Source: Methylorubrum populi
Lineage (GTDB): Bacteria; Pseudomonadota; Alphaproteobacteria; Rhizobiales; Beijerinckiaceae
Assembly (NCBI RefSeq): GCF_002355515.1
Contig: NZ_AP014809.1
Location: 4,922,501-4,986,500 of the forward strand
Direction: 5' to 3'
DNA: 64,000 nt
The translations under genes were made by a program, and so were the position numbers. Under the pieces are notes generated by a model. The model was not told the DNA's origin. It did no database searches and saw only the letters and a program-made list of their open reading frames with translations. This document shows, one piece after another, positions 1 to 9,909 of this stretch. Each line of letters begins with the position of its first letter. Positions within the stretch are counted from its first letter, which is position 1.

Positions 1-32
1 TTCGATGCGGCACGCGATCATGGCGACAGGCG

Positions 33-371
33 TTAGCGCGGCGCGAAGTGAACCGCGAGCCAGATCGTCGGATTCTGCGTGCTCTCGACGCGGTGCCGGC
101 GGTGCGCCGGGATCAGCAGGTGGTCGCCCGCCGCCAGCAGGCGCGGCGCGGGCTCGTCGGCGAACCGCAGTTCGGCGCCGCCCCGGAGCACCGCGACCCA
201 CTCGTCCTCATCCTGGTCGTACCAGAAGCCCGGCGGGCTCGCCTGCCCCGTCGAGACGATACGCTCCACCCGCATGCCGGGGCGGGCGAGCAGGGTCTCG
301 AAGAGTTCCTCATCCGCCTGCGCCGGCAATCCGGCGAACAGATTCGGACAGACGGTGTTGCGGGCGGTCAT
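33..371 (-). CDS. Small cupin-domain protein
   Basis: A 112-residue single-domain cupin with no recognised substrate. A beta-barrel core is visible: residues near 55-70 run from an acidic stretch (DQDEDEW) into VAVLRGGAELRF, and a second motif GDHLLIPAHRRHRV follows at about 82-95. The His and Glu residues resemble the metal ligands of cupins, but the first motif lacks the usual HxH and has acidic residues instead. The ATG at 371 is chosen because GGGGAGA lies about 8 nt upstream; an earlier in-frame start has no such site. It is transcribed divergently from the genes that follow. Small cupins of this kind bind metals or small molecules; function is unknown. Confidence 0.8.
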   Translation of the reverse strand: MTARNTVCPNLFAGLPAQADEELFETLLARPGMRVERIVSTGQASPPGFWYDQDEDEWVAVLRGGAELRFADEPAPRLLAAGDHLLIPAHRRHRVESTQNPTIWLAVHFAPR

Positions 372-456
372 GCGGATGTCTCCCCTGGCCGGGAGCACGC
401 GCCGAAACCCGAGCCGGTGTGCGACCGAGCCGATCTCTCGGCGTTGAATCAGGGAA

Positions 457-478
457 GGCGGCGCGCCCCCGCGCCGCC
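457..478. other. Perfect 9-bp GC hairpin upstream of pcm
   Basis: GGCGGCGCG and CGCGCCGCC flank a four-C loop. It lies between the divergent cupin gene and the pcm region. There is no U-tract on either strand, so it may be a transcript-stabilising or attenuating structure rather than a terminator. Function is inferred only. Confidence 0.4.
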
Positions 479-496
479 GCAGCTTGCGACGGATCG

Positions 497-661
497 ATGC
501 CCGAAACCAACCCCGTGCCGCCCCCGCCGGTCAGCGAGGATGCCGGCCTGCCGACGCCGCCGAGCCCCGGTCGGCTGCCGCCGCCGAATCTGCCGCCGGC
601 TCCGTCCCCCTCCGACGAATCGTCCCCCGGTGACAGGACGGACGGCGGCGGCACGGAGTGA
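497..661 (+). CDS. Possible small proline-rich protein before pcm
   Basis: A possible 54-residue protein, about one third proline (PPPP, PPAP and similar runs) with an acidic, glycine-rich tail. Its stop at 659-661 lies four bases before the GTG proposed for pcm, so translational coupling would be possible. There is no clear ribosome site before the ATG, and low-complexity proline frames arise by chance in DNA this rich in GC. No family is recognised, and it may be only leader sequence of pcm. Confidence 0.25.
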   Translation: MPETNPVPPPPVSEDAGLPTPPSPGRLPPPNLPPAPSPSDESSPGDRTDGGGTE

Positions 662-665
662 GGCG

Positions 666-1319
666 GTGCCGGATCGTGCCGAGGACCGAGCCCGGATGGT
701 CGCGGCGCAGCTGATCGCCCGCGGCATCGGCGACGCCGCCGTCCTCGACGCGATGGGGCGCGTCCCGCGGGAGGCCTTCGTCCCGGCCGATCTCGCGGTG
801 GAGGCCTACGGCGACGGGCCGCTGCCGATCGGGGCCGGACAGACGATCTCGCAGCCCTACGTCCTCGCCCTGATGGTCGAGGCGCTCGCCCTGCGGCCCG
901 GCGACCGGGTGCTGGAGGTCGGCTCCGGCTGCGGCTACGCGGCGGCGGTGATGGCGCGGATGGGGGCGCAGGTCTTCGCGATCGAGCGCCACGCCGCTCT
1001 CGCCGAGCCGGCCCGGACGCGTCTCGCCGCGCTCGGCTTCGCCTCGGTGCATCTGCGCGTCGGCGACGGACAGGTGGGCTGGCCGGAGGCCGCACCCTTC
1101 GACGCGATCCTCGTCTCCGCGGCGGGGTCGGAGGTGCCACGGGCGCTGAAGGATCAGCTTCGCGACGGCGGCCGCCTCGTCATCCCGGCCGGCCCGCCCG
1201 GCGGGCAGACGCTGCTGCGGCTGATCCGGCGCGGGCCGGACCGGTTCGAGACCCGCGATCTCGGCCCGGTCTCCTTCGTGCCGCTGTTGCGGGGCGTGGG
1301 GACGGCGGACGTCCCATGA
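666..1319 (+). CDS. pcm: Protein-L-isoaspartate O-methyltransferase
   Basis: A 217-residue SAM-dependent methyltransferase that methylates L-isoaspartyl residues in damaged proteins so that they can revert to normal aspartyl. The family signature IGAGQTISQPY is at about 56-66. SAM motif I reads VLEVGSGCGYAA at about 83-94, followed by the acidic loop FAIERHA. A later motif, DAILVSAAG, is also present. The length matches bacterial PCMT (about 210). The reading frame stays open far upstream, but homology begins here. The GTG at 666 has GGAGTGAGG just upstream; ATG 696 is an alternative. The next gene is hsp20, another protein-quality function, but it has its own long leader. Confidence 0.88.
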   Translation: MPDRAEDRARMVAAQLIARGIGDAAVLDAMGRVPREAFVPADLAVEAYGDGPLPIGAGQTISQPYVLALMVEALALRPGDRVLEVGSGCGYAAAVMARMGAQVFAIERHAALAEPARTRLAALGFASVHLRVGDGQVGWPEAAPFDAILVSAAGSEVPRALKDQLRDGGRLVIPAGPPGGQTLLRLIRRGPDRFETRDLGPVSFVPLLRGVGTADVP

Positions 1320-1461
1320 CCCGCGTGCGCCTCCCGTCATGTCGGCACCGCGTCGGGGCGAACTTGCCTCCCTTCGGGAACAGCAGAACGCCCTCCTCTG
1401 GAAAATTGCAAAAAATCTCGAAGATGCGGGAACCCGGCGCGGTCATCCGCGTTACGCGCGT

Positions 1462-1552
1462 GTGAGGCCCCGCAGGGCTCACAGGTTGGGCGCCGGACGC
1501 AGGTGTCCGGCGGCCCTCGTCATCACGTTGCTCCAAGGAGGATGTGGTCATG
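1462..1552 (+). ncRNA. ROSE-like RNA thermometer in the hsp20 leader
   Basis: Three successive hairpins precede the hsp20 start. The first is GTGAG-CCC/GGGCTCAC with a bulged G (1462-1482). The second is a perfect CGCCGGAC/GTCCGGCG (1491-1512). The third, 1521 to the start codon, folds CACGTTGCTCC against the Shine-Dalgarno GGAGGATGTG. The TTGCT facing AGGAGG is the conserved core of ROSE elements, which in rhizobial relatives hide the ribosome site of small heat-shock genes until the temperature rises. The layout (several hairpins, the last with imperfect pairing over the ribosome site, directly before hsp20) fits well. Folding was done by eye. Confidence 0.72.
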
Positions 1553-2038
1553 AGGACCTTCGACTTCGCTCCCCTCTACCGTTCCACCGTTGGCTTCGAC
1601 CGACTGTTCTCCCTGCTCGACCAGGCCGAGACCTCGGCCGCTTGGCCGCCCTACGACATCGAGAAGATGTCCGACGACGCCTACCGCATCACCATGGCGG
1701 TCGCCGGGTTCGCGCAGGACGAGATCGAGCTCACCCAGCACGACACCACGCTTCTCGTCACGGGCCAGAAAAAGGCCCAGGAGGGCGAGCGGCAGTACCT
1801 GCACCGGGGCATCGCCGGCCGCACCTTCCGCCAGACCTTCAACCTGGCCCAGCACGTGCGGGTCACGGGCGCGAGCCTGGAAAACGGCCTGCTCACGGTG
1901 GAGTTGAAGCGCGAGGTGCCGGAAGCGCTCAAGCCCCGCCGCATCGCCATCGGCGGCACACAGGCCGCCGTCGGGCAGGACAACGGGCCGGCCCGAAACG
2001 CGCCGGTTCAGGTCGAGGATCGGTCCAAGGCCGCCTGA
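1550..2038 (+). CDS. Small heat-shock protein, Hsp20/IbpA family
   Basis: A 162-residue ATP-independent holdase that binds unfolding proteins in the cytoplasm. The N-terminal segment (RSTVGFDRLFSLLD) and the alpha-crystallin domain (about 35-130) are typical of class A rhizobial/IbpA-type proteins. YDIEKMSDDAYRITMAVAGF opens the domain, and GRTFRQTFNL and LENGLLTVELKRE close it. The ATG at 1550 lies 8 nt after AAGGAGG; an in-frame GTG at 1544 is too close to that site. The ribosome site is buried in a ROSE-like hairpin, so heat-controlled translation is expected. The companion gene at 2141 follows about 100 bases later. Confidence 0.93.
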   Translation: MRTFDFAPLYRSTVGFDRLFSLLDQAETSAAWPPYDIEKMSDDAYRITMAVAGFAQDEIELTQHDTTLLVTGQKKAQEGERQYLHRGIAGRTFRQTFNLAQHVRVTGASLENGLLTVELKREVPEALKPRRIAIGGTQAAVGQDNGPARNAPVQVEDRSKAA

Positions 2039-2140
2039 CCGATCGCGCAAGCGCACACGAGCCGGCATCCCCGGGGCCTCACGCTTCCGGGGACCGCTTC
2101 CTTTTCGCACGAAAACCCCGTGCCTTCAGGGAGATGACCC

Positions 2141-2638
2141 GTGACGATGATGGAAATCGATCCCGCCCGTTCCGGCCCCATGAACCCGGCCGGCGCGCCG
2201 GCCGCCTCGTTCGAGACGTGGCAGGCGCTCGTCGCCCCCGGCGACGTGTTCCGCCATCCGCGCGAGGTGCTGGCCCACCCGCTCCTCGCGCGCGCGGACA
2301 AGCGCGCGATCCTGGCCGCCTGGGCGTCCGATGCCTGCGCCCTCGAGAACGCGCCCGCGATGCGGTGCCTCACCGGCTGCAAGGCCGAGCCGGTGCCGGT
2401 CGATGCCGTGCTCGCCGCGCTCGGCACCCTCGACCAGGAGCGTTCCTCCGCGACGAATCCGTATCCGGGCCGTCGCGCAGAGCCCCGGCGCCCGCGGCGC
2501 TTGTCGAACCGGCACCGGTTCCTTCGCCCTGGGCGCCGGAACGATGACGACGATCCGCCGCCCTGCCCGGCGGCGATGAGGCCGCGCCCGCGGACGCCCC
2601 CGAGCGGCGCGGCCCTGGCGGTCGGCATCCTGGCCTGA
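2141..2638 (+). CDS. Hsp20-linked conserved hypothetical protein
   Basis: A 165-residue protein of unknown function. A conserved-looking core at about 30-95 carries GDVFRHPREVLAHPLLARADKR-type sequence, then AILAAWASDACALE and a short C-x3-C (RCLTGCKAE). The last 60 residues are low-complexity, Arg/Pro-rich, with the run DDDDPPPC. The GTG start follows GGGAGATG, and ATGs two and three codons later are alternatives. It follows hsp20 in the same direction after about 100 bases without a strong terminator, so it may be co-induced by heat. The HPxEVLxHPxL pattern resembles short uncharacterised proteins often found with stress genes in Rhizobiales; this is a family memory, not a search. Confidence 0.68.
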   Translation: MTMMEIDPARSGPMNPAGAPAASFETWQALVAPGDVFRHPREVLAHPLLARADKRAILAAWASDACALENAPAMRCLTGCKAEPVPVDAVLAALGTLDQERSSATNPYPGRRAEPRRPRRLSNRHRFLRPGRRNDDDDPPPCPAAMRPRPRTPPSGAALAVGILA

Positions 2639-2705
2639 CCGCGAGGCGGCGTCCGGGCTCAGCTTGGGTCTGACGCCCGGCGGCGCCCTCCGCGGGAGGA
2701 CGCCG

Positions 2706-4685
2706 TCACCGCCGCCCGAACAGCCGCTCGATATCGGCGAGACCGAGCGTCACGAAGGTCGGGCGGCCGTGATTGCACGAGCCGGAGAGCGGCGTCGCCT
2801 CCATCTCGCGCAGGAGCGCGTTCATCTCCTCGGGCTTGAGGCGGCGCCCGGCGCGGATCGAGCCGTGGCAGCTCATCCGCGAGAGGATCGCGTCGAGGCG
2901 GCGGCTCACCGGGTCGGGATCGCCCGCGCCGGCGGGCCCGCCCTCCTCGACGCCGCTCGCTTCCAGCGCGTCGAGCACGTCGAGCACGAGACCCTTCACC
3001 GAGCCGCCCGCGAGCGCCGACGGCACGGACCGCACCAGCACCGCGCCGGGGCCGAACGCCTCCAGGCTCAGGCCCAGCCGCTCCAGCTCGGGCGCGGCCT
3101 CGACGAGGCGGTCGGCCTCCTCGGGCGCCATCTCGACCACGTCGGGGATGAGCAGGCCCTGGGCGAGCACACCGCCGCCGGCCCGCTCGCGCTTCAGCCG
3201 CTCGTAGACGAGGCGCTCGTGGGCGGCGTGCTGATCGACCAGCACGATCCCGTCGCGGGTCTGGGCGACGATGTAGGTCTCGTGGATCTGCGCCCGGGCG
3301 GCACCGAGCGGATGGGACTCGGGATGCGCCTCGGCTTCCGGCGCCGTCTCCGGCTCGGGCCGCAGGTCGGCGCCGGGTGGGGCGAGATCGGCGGAGAACA
3401 AGGCCTGCGGTGTCTCGGCGAAGCCGGAACGCTCCGCTTGATAAGCCGGGCGCTGCGGCGGGCGGTAGCCCGCCGGCGCGGCCACCGAGGGGCCGGAGAA
3501 CAGGCGGCTCGCTGGACGCGGCATGAGCGGGCTCGCGGCGGTGACGCCCGAATGCACGGCGAAGCCGCCGGCGGATACCATCGGCGGCGCGTCGCCGCCG
3601 CCGGCCCGAAGCGCCTCGAGGGCGGCCTGGGTGCCGGTGCTGGAGGAGCGCGCGCCCGCCCGGCGCAGGGCCTCGTGGATCGCGCTGACGATCAGGGCGC
3701 GGACCAGCCCCGGCTCGCGGAAGCGCAATTCGGTCTTGGCCGGATGCACGTTCACGTCGACGAGGGCGGGATCGCAGGTGAGCATCAGCGCCAGCACGGG
3801 GTGGCGGTCGGAGCTCATCGTGTCGGCATAGGCCCCGCGCACGGCCCCGAGCAGCAGCCGGTCGCGCACCGGGCGCCCGTTGACGACGAAGTGTATGTGG
3901 TTTGCCGCCCCGCGGTGGAAGGTCGGCAGGCCGACATGGCCCTGAAGCGCGAAGCCCTCGCGGGCCATGTCGACGGGCACGGAGTTGCCCGGAAAGTCCG
4001 GCCCCAGCACCGCGCCGAGGCGGCGCAGCAGGGCCGCCGGGCCGGGCTCGCTCTCGGCGGGGAACACGGTCGGGCTGCCGCTCTCGGTGCGCAGGGTGAA
4101 GCGGATCTGCGGCTGCGCCACCGCGAGCCGGCGCAGGATCTCGGAGACCGCCGCCGTCTCGGCCCGGTCGGATTTGAGGAATTTCAGCCGGGCCGGAGTC
4201 GCGGCGAAGAGTTCGGTCACCTCGATCCGGGTGCCCCGCGTCGCGGGCGCCGGCCGCACCGGGCCCTTGGTGCCGGAATCGATCGTCAGGCTCACTCCCT
4301 CCCCGTCGGCGGTGCGCGAGGTCAGGGTGAGGCGCGACACCGCGCCGATCGAGGGCAGCGCCTCGCCGCGGAAACCGAGCGAGCCGATCCGGGTGAGGTC
4401 GCCGTCGGGGAGCTTCGAGGTGGCGTGGCGCTCGACCGCGAGCGCCAGATCCTCCGCCCCCATGCCGATCCCATCGTCGACGACGCGGATCAGGCGCCGA
4501 CCGCCGCCCTCGATCGCCACCTCGATGCTGCGCGCGCCGGCATCGATGGCGTTCTCCACGAGCTCCTTCACGGCGGAGGCCGGCCGCTCGACTACCTCGC
4601 CGGCGGCGATGCGGTCGACCAGGATCGGGTCGAGGCGGCGGACGGCGGTGCGCGGCGGATTGCGGACGTCGGGAGCGGCGGACAT
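2706..4685 (-). CDS. mutL: DNA mismatch repair protein MutL
   Basis: A 659-residue mismatch-repair ATPase that couples MutS to strand removal. The N-terminal GHKL ATPase has ENAIDAG (44-50), DDGIGM (70-75) and GFRGEAL (104-110). The C-terminal dimerisation domain contains DQHAAHERLVYE, matching the DQHA(X)2E(X)4E endonuclease metal motif, and ends with CNHGRPTF. MutL with this motif nicks DNA itself, as in bacteria lacking MutH. A Pro/Ala-rich linker joins the domains. ATG 4685 is preferred over a TTG three codons earlier. mutS lies at 26551-29298 in the same window. The gene is convergent with the 2141 gene and divergent from the thiaminase gene. Confidence 0.96.
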   Translation of the reverse strand: MSAAPDVRNPPRTAVRRLDPILVDRIAAGEVVERPASAVKELVENAIDAGARSIEVAIEGGGRRLIRVVDDGIGMGAEDLALAVERHATSKLPDGDLTRIGSLGFRGEALPSIGAVSRLTLTSRTADGEGVSLTIDSGTKGPVRPAPATRGTRIEVTELFAATPARLKFLKSDRAETAAVSEILRRLAVAQPQIRFTLRTESGSPTVFPAESEPGPAALLRRLGAVLGPDFPGNSVPVDMAREGFALQGHVGLPTFHRGAANHIHFVVNGRPVRDRLLLGAVRGAYADTMSSDRHPVLALMLTCDPALVDVNVHPAKTELRFREPGLVRALIVSAIHEALRRAGARSSSTGTQAALEALRAGGGDAPPMVSAGGFAVHSGVTAASPLMPRPASRLFSGPSVAAPAGYRPPQRPAYQAERSGFAETPQALFSADLAPPGADLRPEPETAPEAEAHPESHPLGAARAQIHETYIVAQTRDGIVLVDQHAAHERLVYERLKRERAGGGVLAQGLLIPDVVEMAPEEADRLVEAAPELERLGLSLEAFGPGAVLVRSVPSALAGGSVKGLVLDVLDALEASGVEEGGPAGAGDPDPVSRRLDAILSRMSCHGSIRAGRRLKPEEMNALLREMEATPLSGSCNHGRPTFVTLGLADIERLFGRR

Positions 4686-5052
4686 GACCCGCAAAATATA
4701 GGGGGTCCGAGGGCCGCCCGATAGGCACCTCCAAAGCCGGCGCCGACGAGCAAAATAAACTCAAAAGAAATTTATCAATTTGAGGTTTCTTAAAATCGCG
4801 TCTCAATCCAGTATCATCGCGCAACCTGAGCGCGAATCGCTCGCTGAAGTGTGATCGGAGCCGAACACAGTCGCAGGTCTCCGCAGTTCGATTGCTCACT
4901 TAATCAAATATTTTGGTCACCATTTGCTTTGCCGCGAAGTCGCGTGGTGAAAATACAAATTATCGTCGCGACAGCTGAATTTTCCTTCGTTCAGCACAAT
5001 CGATTTGCATCGCGAAACAAGGCCAATCGACCAGTTTCACGGAGGATGGATC
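4686..5052. other. AT-rich intergenic region between mutL and thiaminase gene
   Basis: This 367-base gap is far richer in A and T than the window average, with runs such as AAAATAAACTCAAAAGAAA. It must hold promoters for both divergent genes, but no clear -35/-10 pair was recognised. No RNA gene or convincing small frame was found. The composition continues into the thiaminase gene and suggests that gene and leader arrived together. Confidence 0.5.
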
Positions 5053-6492
5053 ATGCCGCCGCCCATTAAGAAAATCAGCCGCGCGCTCAACATTTGGGCT
5101 GCGTCCTTGCTGTTTCTATGTAGTTTTACGCAAATATCGACCGCGGAATCTTTGACGGTCGCTCTCTATCCCTACGTCCCTCGCATCGAACAGTTCAAAA
5201 CCGCGATCACGGAAGCCTGGGCCGAGGTACAGCCGAAGGTCCCGCTGACGTTCCTGCCGACGCGGGACTGGGATGGCGGATACACGAACAACCCGCCGGA
5301 CGGCGCGGACGTCTTTGTCTTCGACGCCATGTACCTCGCCCTGTTCAAGTCGCAGAACAATCTGGTTCCGTTCAGTCGGGCTGAGGTCGATAACATCGAT
5401 GATTTTTTGAGCTATGCAATCCAGGGAGCGTCTTCAGATAACGACATCCTCGCGATACCGCTGCTTGGCTGCGCCAATATTCTTTTCTATCAGAAAAATG
5501 ATGCGCAGCTGGCGCAGGCGGCGACGCTCACAGCCGTGACGAATACGCTCAATCAGTGCACGTTCACCAGCATCAAGCCACCGGATCGGCGCGGTATCAT
5601 GATCGACATGGCCGGCGGTACGACGAACGCCGCGCTCTATGCCGATATCGATCATGCGATCACCGGTATCTATCCCCTGCCGCAGCCCCCATCGGGGGAC
5701 CTCGATGAAAAGGCGATTGCGACGATGAAGCTGCTGTTCGCGACGTCGTCTTACTACAACGCGACAGCCGACACCGTCGATGCCTATGCGCGGAGCGCCT
5801 GGTTTTCGCAAGGTTTCGGGCGATCCGTGGTTGGTTTCACGGAGTCGATGAGCGAGATGAGTCCGCAGACGCTCGAAAATACGGCGTTCAAAGTCATGCC
5901 GCTGTCCGACAATTCGTCCAACCGTCCGCTCTTCTACTCGGACATGATCGGAGTGAACACGGCGACGAGCACACGCGGGACGACGGCACTGGCCAAGCAA
6001 CTCGCCAACGTGATGGCGTCCAGTGCCACGGTCGTCGCAAGCTTCGCCGGTACGGATGCCGGTGTACCGCCGCAATACCTGATGCCGGCACGGCCGAGCG
6101 TGTTCAACGCACTGGCGCCGAAATATCCGATCTACGCGGAGATGTTCAAACTGACGCAGACCAATCCGATCCTGTTCGCCCTCAATGCCGACGCCAGAAA
6201 CTGGGTGAATTCGGTCAAGGACACCATCAAGAGGGACTACAGGCTGAATTATCAGTGCGGATGCGACTATTCGGCCGGTCAGGTGATCGCGAACAACAGC
6301 GCTGCGCCGGCAATCTGCAACCCGATCTGCAGTCAGCACGCCGGCTGGAACGGGAACTGGACCAATGCGTCCTATACCGGCGAGCTGTCGGTCTGCCAGT
6401 GTAACGCCTGCCCCCTGCAGACGGCGACCTCCGTGTCGCAGCAATCGGCCTCGCCGATGTCCCGACGCCCGGCCCGGCCCTCCAAGCCTTGA
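5053..6492 (+). CDS. Secreted thiaminase I-like enzyme with C-terminal lectin-like domain
   Basis: A 479-residue exported protein. A signal peptide (about 1-31, ending STA) is followed by a thiaminase I fold to about residue 395. Thiaminase I (thiamine pyridinylase) swaps the thiazole of thiamine for another nucleophile. Recalled features of the Paenibacillus enzyme are matched: ALYPYVP, DVFVFDAMYL, the nucleophile region IPLLGCANILFY (Cys140), GIMIDMAGGTT, GFTESM (catalytic Glu264), PLFYSD (Asp297) and QYLMPAR. Residues 402-453 add seven cysteines and CSQHAGWNGNWT...SVCQC, resembling MVL-type mannan-binding domains. ATG 5053 has GGAGG 7 nt upstream. Base composition is lower in GC than the neighbours, suggesting transfer. 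No thiamine genes are adjacent. Thiaminase is well supported; the lectin domain is inferred. Confidence 0.87.
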   Translation: MPPPIKKISRALNIWAASLLFLCSFTQISTAESLTVALYPYVPRIEQFKTAITEAWAEVQPKVPLTFLPTRDWDGGYTNNPPDGADVFVFDAMYLALFKSQNNLVPFSRAEVDNIDDFLSYAIQGASSDNDILAIPLLGCANILFYQKNDAQLAQAATLTAVTNTLNQCTFTSIKPPDRRGIMIDMAGGTTNAALYADIDHAITGIYPLPQPPSGDLDEKAIATMKLLFATSSYYNATADTVDAYARSAWFSQGFGRSVVGFTESMSEMSPQTLENTAFKVMPLSDNSSNRPLFYSDMIGVNTATSTRGTTALAKQLANVMASSATVVASFAGTDAGVPPQYLMPARPSVFNALAPKYPIYAEMFKLTQTNPILFALNADARNWVNSVKDTIKRDYRLNYQCGCDYSAGQVIANNSAAPAICNPICSQHAGWNGNWTNASYTGELSVCQCNACPLQTATSVSQQSASPMSRRPARPSKP

Positions 6493-6520
6493 GCATCGGG
6501 TCGGCCTGACCCCTTGCCTA

Positions 6521-6555
6521 CCGCCGGCCCGACGGTGTTTCCGTCGAGCCGGCGG
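6521..6555. terminator. Bidirectional hairpin terminator
   Basis: CCGCCGGC and GCCGGCGG form an outer 8-bp stem. After one mismatch, CGACGG/CCGTCG forms a 6-bp inner stem around a TGTTT loop. It sits exactly between the convergent thiaminase and acyl-CoA dehydrogenase genes, so it could end both transcripts. No strong U-tract is present. Confidence 0.65.
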
Positions 6556-6567
6556 TCTCTCATGGCC

Positions 6568-7809
6568 TCATCCCCGCGGCAGCATCCGGTCGCTGATGAT
6601 GCGGCGCTGGATCTCGCTGGTGCCCTCGAAGATCGTGGTGAGCCGCGCATCGCGCCAGTAGCGCTCGATCCGCCGCTCGGTGGTGTAGCCGTTGCCGCCG
6701 TGGAGCTGCATCGCCTGGTTCGTCACCCGCACCGCCATCTCGGTGGCGAGCAGCTTCACGCCGGCCGATTCGCTCTCGGCGGGCAGGCCCTCGTCGAGGA
6801 GGTGGGCCACCTGCTGCCAGTAGGCGCGGGCCTGGGCCACCTCGGCCGCCATGTCGGCCAGCGCGAAGCGCAGGGCCTGGAACTGGCCGATCGGTTGGCC
6901 GAACTGCTCGCGCTCCTGAAGGTAGGCTGTGCAATCCTCCACCGCGGCGCGGGCCACGCCGACGGCGCGGGCCGCGGTGTGGACCCGGGCGATGTTGAGG
7001 CCGCGCTGGACCGAGGCGAAGCCGCCGGAATCCGCATCCGCCCCCTCGTCGCCGTAGAGGCCGGTGAGCCGGTCGCGCTCGGGCACCCGCACCCCGTCGA
7101 GGGTCAGCTCGAAGGTGAGGAAGCCGTGGTAGCCGATCTTGTCGATCACCGTGCCGGTCATGCCCTTCGGGAAGGTGCCGGGCTCCTTGACGACGAGGAA
7201 GGGCTCCAGCCCGGCCGAGCGCGGCTCGCCGGGCTCGGGGTCGCGTACCCGGGCCAGGACCTCGATAAAGTCGGCGCCTTTCGCGAAGCCGGCCCAGCGC
7301 TTGGTGCCGGTGAGCACCCATTCGTCGCCCTCGCGCACCGCCCGCGTCTGCACGCCGGCCAGATCCGAGCCGGCTTTGGGTTCGGACAGCGCGATCGATC
7401 CGATCCACTGCCCCTTGGCGGATTTGGCGAGCAGCGCCCGGCGGCTCTCGTCGTCGAGGGTCTGGGTGCCGAGCCCCTGGCCGCGGGCCAGGATCGAGCC
7501 GGTGGAGAGCCACGCCCGGGCGAGTTCCTCCGAGATCAGGCAGTACTCGAACACGCCGAGCCCCATCCCGCCATACTCGGCGGGGATGGTGATGCCGAAC
7601 CAGCCCTTCGCCGCCATCTGGTCGATGAGCGCGCGGGGCATCTCGCCTTTCTGCGGGTCGAGTTCGTCGGCGATCGGCAGGATCACGTCGCGGGCGAAAT
7701 CCCGCGCCTCCTGCTGCAGGGCGACGCGCTTCTCCGTGCGCCAGGGCGAGAGCAGCTCGGGCGGGCGCGGCGCCTTGAAGCCCGGCTTGGCGACATCCGG
7801 CTCGGCCAT
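6568..7809 (-). CDS. Acyl-CoA dehydrogenase family protein
   Basis: A 413-residue FAD enzyme of the acyl-CoA dehydrogenase family, which introduces a 2,3-double bond into an acyl-CoA and passes electrons to ETF. The N-terminal helical domain contains GWFGITIPAEYGG. The middle domain has IALSEPKAGSD and GTKRWAGFA. The C-terminal domain has REQFGQPIGQFQA, QLHGGNGYT and the FAD-binding IFEGTSEIQRRII near the end. Length is about average for the family (380-410). ATG 7809 has GGAGG just upstream. Substrate specificity cannot be read from sequence. It stands alone and is divergent from the ABC-F gene. Confidence 0.9.
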   Translation of the reverse strand: MAEPDVAKPGFKAPRPPELLSPWRTEKRVALQQEARDFARDVILPIADELDPQKGEMPRALIDQMAAKGWFGITIPAEYGGMGLGVFEYCLISEELARAWLSTGSILARGQGLGTQTLDDESRRALLAKSAKGQWIGSIALSEPKAGSDLAGVQTRAVREGDEWVLTGTKRWAGFAKGADFIEVLARVRDPEPGEPRSAGLEPFLVVKEPGTFPKGMTGTVIDKIGYHGFLTFELTLDGVRVPERDRLTGLYGDEGADADSGGFASVQRGLNIARVHTAARAVGVARAAVEDCTAYLQEREQFGQPIGQFQALRFALADMAAEVAQARAYWQQVAHLLDEGLPAESESAGVKLLATEMAVRVTNQAMQLHGGNGYTTERRIERYWRDARLTTIFEGTSEIQRRIISDRMLPRG

Positions 7810-7969
7810 GGTTCCTCCGCTCGTTGTTGTCGTTGTTCGTCCGAGCCGAACGCTCAAGCTGGCAAAACGTTCGCGGACGCGCCGGGAATGGACGGCGCGG
7901 GACAGTCGCGGGGCGGTCGCGGGGCGGGCGCTCTTGCACTGAGGCGCGCCCGCCCCCAGAACGCCGCTC

Positions 7970-9832
<1,863 letters not shown>

Positions 9833-9909
9833 GGGTCCCGCCGCGAACCTGTCCGAAGCACGCCGGAACGGTCGATGCCACGGCGGCGGGCTGCCGGGAG
9901 AACCGTCGC

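Noticed and set aside
2659..4899. Long minus-strand frame overlapping mutL in another frame
   Set aside because: The translation is a run of Arg, Pro and Gly with no motif, while the mutL frame shows every family motif.
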